This document shows positions 1 through 7,048 of a stretch of 22,824 nt of DNA, piece after piece. Source of the DNA: Podochytrium sp. JEL0797 (lineage: Eukaryota > Chytridiomycota > Chytridiomycetes > Chytridiales > Chytriomycetaceae). The stretch spans positions 1 through 22,824 of the forward strand of contig JADGJG010000356.1 in NCBI GenBank assembly GCA_027596195.1, written 5' to 3'. Made by a program: the position numbers and the translations under genes. Position 1 is the first letter of the stretch; each line of letters begins with the position of its first letter. The notes below the pieces were generated by a model, which saw only the letters and a list, made by a program, of their open reading frames with translations, did no database searches and was not told the DNA's origin.

Positions 1-300
1 GAAGGGGTGCAGGAAGAGTACGGGCGAGACGAGAACGCTGGCCAATTCGGAAAAATGTGATGGAGATGGCACGTGGTACAATTTACGGGGTCACGCCTGG
101 GACGAGCCAGGCAAATCGACATCATGCTGGGAGACCGGATTGGATCAGCAGATTGCTTTCGTTTACAGAGTTACATTTTCTCTCCCTCTCAGGAAAGTGC
201 TGACCCCTTTGGCCGACATTTGAGTGATTTTCACCGGGAGATGAGCTATACAGCTCTTCTTGCATATTCAGCTTCGAAATAATAGTGAGATCATTTCTGT
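1..300 (+). other. Unassigned left edge, possible 3' end of a cut-off plus-strand gene
   Basis: One plus-strand frame is open from base 2 to a TGA at 221-223 (about 73 residues). It contains a Trp/Cys-containing stretch (CDGDGTWYNLRGHAW) that could be the end of a gene starting left of the window. I recognise no family. A second frame is open at 73-282 but starts only with GTG. Neither frame has a clear splice or polyadenylation context, so this may equally be non-coding flank. Confidence 0.2.
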
Positions 301-909
301 ATGGAAGGATTCAGCAAAATCTTTTTTTTGAAATGTGTCCACATCATATTTTTTTTTGGGTGGCAAGGGCGGGGCTCTGCCGCAGCCACGCTCCGGGGAG
401 ATGTCTTGGCCACAACTCTTTCCTCAAATCGAACTCTGTGAGTTATGCGTTCTAATAGAAGTTACGCTTTATTCAGAGCCAGGATAGCTGCAGAGGGTTG
501 ATCAGAAACTCGCAAGTCTTCAACGAGACCACGAATCAAATGCTATCACATAACGACTCTAATGATATTCGTAATTTCGAATAAAGTTCACAAGGCAACA
601 AGGCGAAAATGAAACTGACATGATTCATTTTCAATATCTTATCTTCCATAACAAAACAAAGCAACGCGTAATTATTCTCTGTTGACCCAGAAGAAGCCCA
701 CTCTGTCAACACACCGCCGCTCACGAAAAAAATCGCGCGGCTGAGTCCGAATTTGTAAGTTTCCGCAGCATGTGATTCCCAAAGGCCTACGCCTTAAAAG
801 GTTACGGGTGACTTTTGCAGCTGCTATTCTGCCAAGTCAAATAAAGACACGTAATACTTGTTATCTTTAATTTTATAGTTACATATAATGCTTTCTACGC
901 TAAAAAAAC
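301..909. other. Intergenic stretch with no recognisable gene
   Basis: This is AT-rich sequence with two T runs near 329 and 350 and a short GC-rich block at 366-398. The right part, next to the cyclin stop at 910, should hold the cyclin 3' UTR. Read on the minus strand it has TATAAA- and TTAAAG-like elements at about 850-890 but no canonical AATAAA close to the stop. I see no RNA gene or mobile element. Confidence 0.5.
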
Positions 910-2114
910 TTAAAAATATGACGCCCTCCGTCCCATGTTCGGCACCACCGGCAGCATAAACAACTGCTGATGCGGCATCAGCGGCGGCAACATCATCCTC
1001 CCGGATCCACTCAAAGACGATCCCGTCAACAAACCGCTAATGTATTCTTGACTCGGAATCTCCACCTGAAGTTTCGGAAGCATGGGGACCTGCTGCTGTC
1101 CTCTCCGCACACCATCGCGATGATACGGCCCCTGCATTGCAGCCGCCCGCGACTGTTTCAAAAACTTGTGGTGGTGGTGTTGCTGGTATTGCTGGTACTG
1201 CTGCGCCGCGCGCGACAAGGGAACCGGGTGTGGGAGCAAGAACGAAGTGTGGAATGGTGTGACGGGGGAAACGGGGCTTCCTGGGATCGCGAAAGGTTGC
1301 TGCTGCTGGGGCATGAGAGTCTTGCTCATGGAGCGGTGTCGGTATTCTTCGGCCGCGATGCGCACCGTGTTGAGCCACTCGAGGTACGCGGATTCCTTCT
1401 CCCAGAGGTCAAAGTTGAGGAACAAGGCCATGTCGAGTTCGAGGGCGTTCAGGGTCGAGGGAGACATCATGGCTACTTGACTCCATGTCTATCATTAATA
1501 AATAGGTTTTGTTAATTCCTCATTCCAATTATGACACATCCCCCCATGAAAAAAAAACACGATCATGAACGAACCTTATTCGTGAACGTGTTGCAACACC
1601 CATTCGGAGACTTCATGGCCATCATCAACGCCACCACACAAACCGCCTTCACATTCATGCGCGGCGCCATCCGTGCCAACGTTTCGCGACTCTGCTCCTC
1701 GAGTGACACAAACTCATTCTCAGTCACATCCCTCCGCGCCATCGTCATGCCGTTGATTTTCCGCTGCATCTTCTTGAGGATCCCAAAAGCAAGTACCACA
1801 ACCGACAACGACACTTGCGTTGTCGATAAGACATGTTGAACAAAATACGACATGTCCGATGGCGTGACGGCCAGAGAGTTCAATTGCGCCAGTTTCGTGT
1901 CTCGACAAAGTTGGAGGACGTAGTGGGATGCAAAGTGCATAAAGTCTTTGCTCGTGCATGCGCTTGAGGTTCCGAGTGGGGTGGGCGGGGGAGTTTGCTG
2001 AGAAGAGGTTGCGCTTGAGGTACGGTGGCAGGGTGGGGAGTGTGGGGAATATGTCAATCCAATGGAATTGGTGTTGGAGATATGGAACAATGGTTCTTGG
2101 ATTGCTGGGATCAT
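910..2114 (-). CDS. PHO85-type (PCL-like) cyclin
   Basis: This is a predicted regulatory subunit of a Pho85/Cdk5-type kinase, linked in fungi to cell-cycle entry, polarity or nutrient response. Model: exons 2114-1575 and 1488-910 (372 aa). The 86-nt intron has donor GTTCGT and acceptor ATGATAG, phase 0. Splicing joins ..CNTFTNK to TWSQVAMMSP.., restoring the family pattern 'NK-W-S.. ..LN..E..' followed by a fifth cyclin helix ending in a WEKESAYLEWL-like segment. Residues 1-56 are Ser/Pro/Thr-rich. The cyclin box runs about 57-222, with TPSDMSYFVQHVL and RMNVKAVCVVALMMAMK as recognisable helices. The tail is low-complexity Gln/His (QQYQQYQQHHHH). The ATG at 2114 is the only ATG start in this frame. 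The family assignment is firm; the subclass (Pcl1/2-like) is an inference. Confidence 0.8.
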
Positions 2115-2964
2115 ATGTGTATAGAAGTGGGGGGCGGAAAGTTTGCAAAGCGGGGCTGTGCCGGGTGGCTGTCCGGCTCTTTATAATGGAAATTCAGATA
2201 TCACTCATTTGTCAGGAAATTACGTTCCACGTTTCATTGTCTGATTGTTTTTCCTGTTTCGAGTTCATCTGAGACGCAAATCAACGAGAGAAAGCATGTG
2301 AAACGAGATTTTTCCGAATTTCATTGCCAGAAAATGAATGAGCCAGCCGCCATTGTCGTGTTGTAATCGTGACTGCGGTGATAGTATCAGGTAAAGTCGA
2401 ACCTGAACAACAGCCGAGTCACATCTTGACGAGATTGTTGTTCATTGCGCGTACAATCGAGAAAGCGGTGGAGAGCCACTGAAACACAATGCGTCAAGAA
2501 GCCCCCAACGCCGCCAATTATGCAACACCAGATTAAGGTTTGACGTAATTTTGAAACTGATTATTTCGGACAAATTCGGACATAATGTCAAATTGCTAAC
2601 GTCGTACGCAATTATTTCTAACCCCATTCCAAAGCGTCTTTCATATCATCAGTTTTATTTTCTTATTCTTACTCATCCGTTTTCACCGCGAGTCATTCGC
2701 ATTTTTGTTCATCACGACAACGCATTTGCCCGTCACAAAATGCGTAATTGTTGCGTTCACAGTTCACACCAAAACATTTCATTTAAACATCATTGGAGGA
2801 ATCAAATAATAACATCGGACTCGATGACTTGAAAATGAATTCAAGACGCGTCTATTAATTAAATGATCATGATCGTTCACTCATAATTTGGTTCTGTGAT
2901 GGCCAACCCCCTGTTCTGCTGCGTCAGACACACCCAGCCCTTACCCATCGAAACAAAAAAGGAT
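2115..2964. other. Intergenic: cyclin promoter side and RhoGAP 3' flank
   Basis: About 850 bp without a supported gene. The left part should carry the cyclin promoter and the right part the end of the RhoGAP transcript. Short frames at 2442-2627 (-) and 2551-2832 (+) have no splice partners, no recognisable motif and AT-rich composition, so I treat them as chance. Confidence 0.55.
2180..2185 (-). promoter_or_regulatory. Candidate TATA box of the cyclin gene
   Basis: On the minus strand TATAAAG lies about 66 nt upstream of the cyclin ATG at 2114, within CATTATAAAGAGCC. The spacing is plausible for a core promoter with a short leader. It is judged by motif alone. Confidence 0.45.
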
Positions 2965-2969
2965 TTATT
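2964..2969 (-). terminator. AATAAA overlapping the RhoGAP stop codon
   Basis: The minus strand reads AAAGAATAAATCC. The TAA stop at 2967-2965 lies inside AATAAA. If it is used as a polyadenylation signal, the 3' UTR would be only a few tens of bases. Confidence 0.4.
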
Positions 2970-5335
2970 CTTTCTTTGCGCTTCCAAACAACATTGTCTC
3001 ATTCGTAGAAATCCGTGACGCCGCGTCCGCCAACGCCGTCCGTGACAACCCCTGCCCAAACTTTGCAATCGCAGAATCCTCCGCCGCCACAATCGTATGC
3101 CGATTCCCCACCCTCCTTGCCCCATTCCGTGACCGCATGCGAGCCAACGGAACACCCGCCGCAACGACATCCGGCTCCGCACTCGCCTCCTCCGCCACCA
3201 CCGCAACCGAACCCGACTGATTCGAAGAAGGCGACCGCGATATGACCGCGTCCGCGCTTTTACTCCCCCGCCGCCCTCGCTGCAAGACCGGCAAATCCTC
3301 AAACGACTCCTGCAACACATCCCCCCCAAAACTAGGTGGAAACGCGAGTGGCACTTCCTCCCTCCCTTCATCAAAACTATACCCCACACGCACTCCAGTC
3401 ACATCAGGCCACGAACCTGACACATCCCCTTCCCCCTCCTCCCCCACCACCGAATCATCCGCCCCAAACACCTCCTCCCACCTCTCCACACAAATCTTCA
3501 CCAGCGTCCCAATCCCACCACCCCCCGACCCAACAGCACACATGCCGAGATCCACCATCGGGTTTGCGGACTTGACGAAATTCGGGGACCACACGATGGC
3601 CAGGTTTCCCGCATGCATGAGCGTCGTGGTGCGGTTCGCGTGGATCATGGAGAGGAGGTGGAAGAGGGAGCGGAGGAGGAGGTAGGTGGGTTGCGAGAGG
3701 ATGGGGAGGAGGACTGTGCGGGCGAACGCGGTTTGGGTGGCGCAGGCGTCCGGGGTCGGGTCGAGCGCTTTTATCGAAAAAACAACGGTTTAGTAAGGTG
3801 GCGAGGATTTCATTACTAAAATACGAGAGGGGGAAGGTGTGCCACAACTGTGCAAAAACCCATGTCACGATTTTTCCCTAATTTCGCGCCGTTGTTTCTC
3901 CCCGGAGAAACAACCATGATGGAAATGGCGTCATTTTTGCCGCTATCGCTCGTTACGCCCCCCCTCCCGTGTCGTATATCATGAAATTAAAACTCACTTT
4001 GAATCATGCGAATCGTATCGTACATGCCGATTTCAAATACGGGTGTCGGGAGATCGCGAAAAAAGGTTTTCAACAACCCACACGCGGAATGGACTCCACC
4101 GTGTTCTTCGATATCAATGACGGGTTCTTGCGCGTTGTATTTCGTTTTGAGCGCATTGACGCTTTGGAGGCTTGGTGAAACGCGGAATAGGCCTTCGGTT
4201 TCGAGACCTATTTTTTCGAAGGGCAAGGGGGGGTAGAGGCAAGCGATAAGAAACCATGCATCCACACACGCAGATATCGACTTTCTCTCACCGTGCAACA
4301 AAATGAATCCAATGCACTCCTTCACAACGCGTGGAAGCCCCTTTTCCCCATTCGATCCCATCAAATGGTCCAAGGGCACACCAAACTGGTGTCCTGAGGG
4401 AGTTGTGGGATTTGCGTTCCCGCCCATTCCAGTGAACGAAATGGCCCACGATGTGAGACTCGAAATCAAGCTCGCGTTGCTTCCGTTCGCGCCGGTGGCA
4501 GAAGACAGATTCGAACTCGGCACGCGTGCGGCATCAATACTATCACAGAGATCAAATTTGAGGGGGCGCGTGAGAAGCAGGCGGGGGAATAAAGATGAAC
4601 AACTCAACTCTCGAATCAATTTCGGGACTTTGATTTGATCGATAGGCACGAATTCAGCGAGGTCTTTGATTGTGTTGACCCATTTCACTTTCGATCCAAA
4701 TTTCGGGCTGTGTGGGGCGTCCATGCCGCGTTGAGTTCAGACACATCTTCAGGTTCGATCCAAATTCACCTGATGACCGGCCCCATGACTTGCATAATGA
4801 GTTTGAACCACCCAGAAGGATGCACGATACATAGTCGTTTGAGGTTCTTTCGGTATCTGACCAGAAACGTCAAAAAGGGGTTTTAATTTCGAACCAGGGC
4901 CAAAACGCTCACTTTCTTTCCAAATGCTGGTACGCCCGCAAGATCCACAGCATCGAAGGCCTGTGCCTGGACCCGCTCGAAAAGATGACCAAAACGTATC
5001 CGTTCTCGGCCACATTGTTGAATCGTAATATCAAAGCGCTAAATTCGAGTGTGAAAGTGTCAGAGCCACCACAGATCAATCGAGGACCCACTGCAGCAAA
5101 TCGTCGTAGTTGGAGACTTTTGGGTCGGGTAAATAGCATGAATAGAGAACGAGGATGGGTCTCGACTCGCTGTCGACGCCTGGGCGGATTGCGAATCAGA
5201 TGGTTTAGCCGCCCAGTTGAAACCACCATTGGCGGTTATACCTGCATCCTTGACGAGTTGCGAGTTGACAAGACCCGCGAGAATCGGATCGACGGGTCGA
5301 TCGGTGGATCCAATTGCGCCGGGGGGAGCCGCCAT
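2965..5335 (-). CDS. BCH/CRAL-TRIO plus RhoGAP protein, ARHGAP1-like
   Basis: This is a predicted GTPase-activating protein for Rho/Cdc42, with an N-terminal lipid- or protein-binding Sec14-like (BCH) domain. Exons: 5335-5242, 5179-5092, 5038-4913, 4856-4770, 4707-4292, 4207-3998, 3767-2965 (607 aa). All phases agree. The BCH part (about 20-175) reads SRPILVLYSCYLPDP, ENGYVLVIFSSG, HRPSMLWILRAYQHLERKY, LCIVHPSGWFKLIM and SPKFGSKVKWVNTIKDLAEF, closely following the ARHGAP1/BNIP2 pattern. The RhoGAP part (about 235-430) has GLETEGLFRVSPS with the arginine finger at R279, then GLLKTFFRDLPTP and NLAIVWSPNF. The rest is an acidic, Ser-rich tail. The 84-nt intron 4291-4208 is stopless and in frame. 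A further 69-nt intron at 4608-4540 is possible and would give 584 aa. S. cerevisiae Ecm25 is, from memory, the nearest yeast architecture. Confidence 0.85.
3891..3914. repeat. Perfect 11-bp inverted repeat inside the RhoGAP long intron
   Basis: GTTGTTTCTCC and GGAGAAACAAC are separated by two bases, giving a 24-bp near-palindrome. It sits in the 230-nt intron 3997-3768, much longer than the other introns here. No target-site duplication or transposon end is evident. Confidence 0.8.
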
Positions 5336-5511
5336 AGTTGCGGAATGTTGATGGCCTTTTTTTGGAACAATTTGGCGAATATACTCGCTGATCCGTTCAC
5401 CACGAGATCTGGGAGGGGGGGTTGCCCTCTATTCACTATCTCAACCGGTTCTTGTAAAGGGAAATACAACTATATTTGTTTTTGCAAACTAAACGCCACC
5501 CTTGACAACCT

Positions 5512-6050
5512 TCAGTGCTTCTTTGGGGCAATTACAACTGCAGTTCCATACGCGAGACACTCCGTCATTCCTTCCATGACTTCGTTCGCGTCGTAATATA
5601 CGCCAATGATCGCATTGGCGCCTGGAATATGAGAGATGAGCTTGCCGTATTCTCGCCCCGAAAGTTACCCACCCATTGAACCCGCATGTTCGCACAGTCT
5701 CTGAAGAGCAGTCTCACGGGCCTTCTCTGCCATTTCCATAAACACCGAGTTCTCACCGCCTCCAATCTGCAAAATCACCACTGGATCAACATCGAGTTCA
5801 GGCGAAACGAATCAAGCACAGACGAACCGCAGCGAAACCGGCAAACATTTGCTTTCCAGCATTCGGGTTTCTGACCGTCAGACCTCGAACGATACCCTGT
5901 TTTGAATGGGTTGGGTTCAGTTCGATCTGATCATCGTGCAGACAGCGATATGAGACCCACCAAGCTTTGGACAATGTCATAGCCAGCAATTTCATCTGAA
6001 GTAGAAACGAAGGAGGGGTGCACCAGGACTCGCTGCGGGAATTGGGCCAT
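5512..6050 (-). CDS. YbjQ/UPF0145 family protein, minus-strand copy
   Basis: Small predicted cytosolic protein of the YbjQ_1 (DUF74, UPF0145) family. Members are mostly prokaryotic, form ring-like oligomers and are labelled 'putative heavy-metal-binding' without firm function. Exons: 6050-5961, 5896-5828, 5766-5673, 5621-5512 (120 aa); all phases agree. Family signatures visible are GYDIVQSL, GIVRGLTVR, the [14 protein letters not shown] helix, GANAIIGVYYDANE and TECLAYGTAV. Donors are GTGGGT, GTTCGT and GTGGGT. The gene is head-to-head with a paralogue of the same length at 6107, and its ATG lies 56 bp from that gene's ATG. The two proteins are clearly homologous throughout but share no intron position. 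Family certain, function unknown. Confidence 0.88.
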
Positions 6051-6106
6051 TTTGATTTGATTTTGATTGGCTGCGAGCTCGTGCGCCTCACAAAAAACCT
6101 CACAAA
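6051..6106. promoter_or_regulatory. 56-bp bidirectional promoter between the YbjQ genes
   Basis: Only 56 bp separate the two start codons, so both 5' UTRs and core promoters must share this space or overlap coding sequence. It contains TTTTGATT twice (6050-6068) and a CCAAT element on the minus strand within GATTGGC at about 6064-6070. Co-regulation of the two genes is an inference. Confidence 0.55.
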
Positions 6107-6687
6107 ATGGCCGCTCAGCAGCAGAGACCCAGAGTACTCGTTGATCCCAGGTTTGTACCTCATTCTAAGTCCATAGAAGGGTCGTTTGTGGGTCTGGGAG
6201 GCCGCCTGGGTTCAGGGGCACTCAAACCAAGTTTGATTGCCAAATTGCGATCAATCAACATCCCACTGCTTCAGCTCTCCCAATCTAATCCTTATTTTTG
6301 ATTACAGATACTGCTCAACCACAAACAGCATCCCGGGCTTCCAGATTGTCCAAAGCATCGGAATCGTCCGCGGCATCACAGTCAGAACGCCCAACGCCGG
6401 AAAGCAAATGTTTGCCGGTTTTGCTGCCATTGGTGGAGGTGAATCGAGTGTATTCATGGAGATGGCCGAGAAGGCGCGTGAAACGGCCTTGCAAAGATTG
6501 CTGTGAGTGGTCCAACCTTCCCCAAGGATTGATTTCGATTACTCATCCTTGCACTTTATACAGCGAGCATGCTGGTGGTAAAGGTGCGAACGCCGTTATT
6601 GCCGTCCGTTACGATACGAATGAGATCATGCAAGGAATGACTGAAGTGTTGGCATATGGAACGGCGGTTGTGATTGCTCCGTTGTGA
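6107..6687 (+). CDS. YbjQ/UPF0145 family protein, plus-strand copy
   Basis: Paralogue of the minus-strand gene at 6050-5512. Exons: 6107-6150, 6308-6502, 6564-6687 (120 aa); phases agree. The first intron is 157 nt (donor GTTTGT, acceptor TTACAG) and the second 61 nt (GTGAGT, ATACAG). Splicing gives [26 protein letters not shown].. and ..[14 protein letters not shown].. Family hallmarks include [53 protein letters not shown] and [11 protein letters not shown] at the C-terminus. YbjQ proteins are scattered in eukaryotes, so prokaryotic origin followed by duplication is likely but not shown here. Function in fungi is unknown to me. Confidence 0.9.
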
Positions 6688-6720
6688 TTCTGAGCATTAC
6701 GAAGTCTTTCTCGAACCATA

Positions 6721-6726
6721 AATAAA
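6721..6726 (+). terminator. Polyadenylation signal of the plus-strand YbjQ gene
   Basis: AATAAA lies 33 nt downstream of the TGA ending at 6687, in CATAAATAAATAG. Position and sequence fit a cleavage signal. Confidence 0.55.
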
Positions 6727-6732
6727 TAGAAC

Positions 6733-6790
6733 GAAAGAAAAGGGGGAGAAAGAGGGGAGAAAAGTGGGAGAAAAGAGGGGAAAAAGAAGA
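6733..6790 (+). repeat. Purine-only tract with four G runs
   Basis: 58 bases of A and G broken by a single T at 6765, with G runs of 5, 4, 3 and 4 separated by 8-9 bases of A-rich sequence. It lies just after the YbjQ poly(A) signal. Confidence 0.8.
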
Positions 6791-7034
6791 TGGTGACTCG
6801 TCGGTTCCAGCCGATCGAAACGGGTTTATTTTTTCAAGTCTCCAAAAGCACAAGGGATTGGTGAACGGGCTTGGTGCTTGGAGAGTGCCGAAGACAATCA
6901 CGTCGAAGCCAACAAATTGGCTATTATGGAATTTTGAAATTAAGAAACAGTTAGTAACCACTCAGCGTTAACTCCCACCATCTCAATTACCGCCAATTGT
7001 AACTATCCGTAATGTAAATGGTCATCAAGAATAC

Positions 7035-7040
7035 TTTATT
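7035..7040 (-). terminator. Polyadenylation signal of receptor copy A
   Basis: AATAAA on the minus strand, 9 nt after the stop codon at 7049, in GTTGAATAAAGTATTC. Confidence 0.5.
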
Positions 7041-7048
7041 CAACATCA

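Larger units (their letters stand above)
6688..7048. other. Convergent intergenic region
   Basis: About 360 bp between the plus-strand YbjQ gene and the 3' end of receptor copy A. It holds the 3' ends of both transcripts and a purine tract at 6733-6790. A minus-strand frame at 6961-6626 runs antisense to the YbjQ exon and translates the tract as Phe/Ser/Pro-rich low complexity, so I do not call it a gene. Confidence 0.6.

Noticed and set aside
970..1515. 181-codon plus-strand frame opposite the cyclin second exon
   Set aside because: Its Leu/Val/Arg runs come from reverse reading of the Gln/His repeats. The minus strand has the coherent cyclin.
2442..2832. Short frames on both strands between the cyclin and RhoGAP genes
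   Set aside because: They are AT-rich, have no motif, overlap each other and lack splice partners.
3015..3685. Proline-rich plus-strand frames opposite the RhoGAP tail
   Set aside because: They are shadows of the Ser/Gly/acidic tail exon on the minus strand, with no splice or family support.
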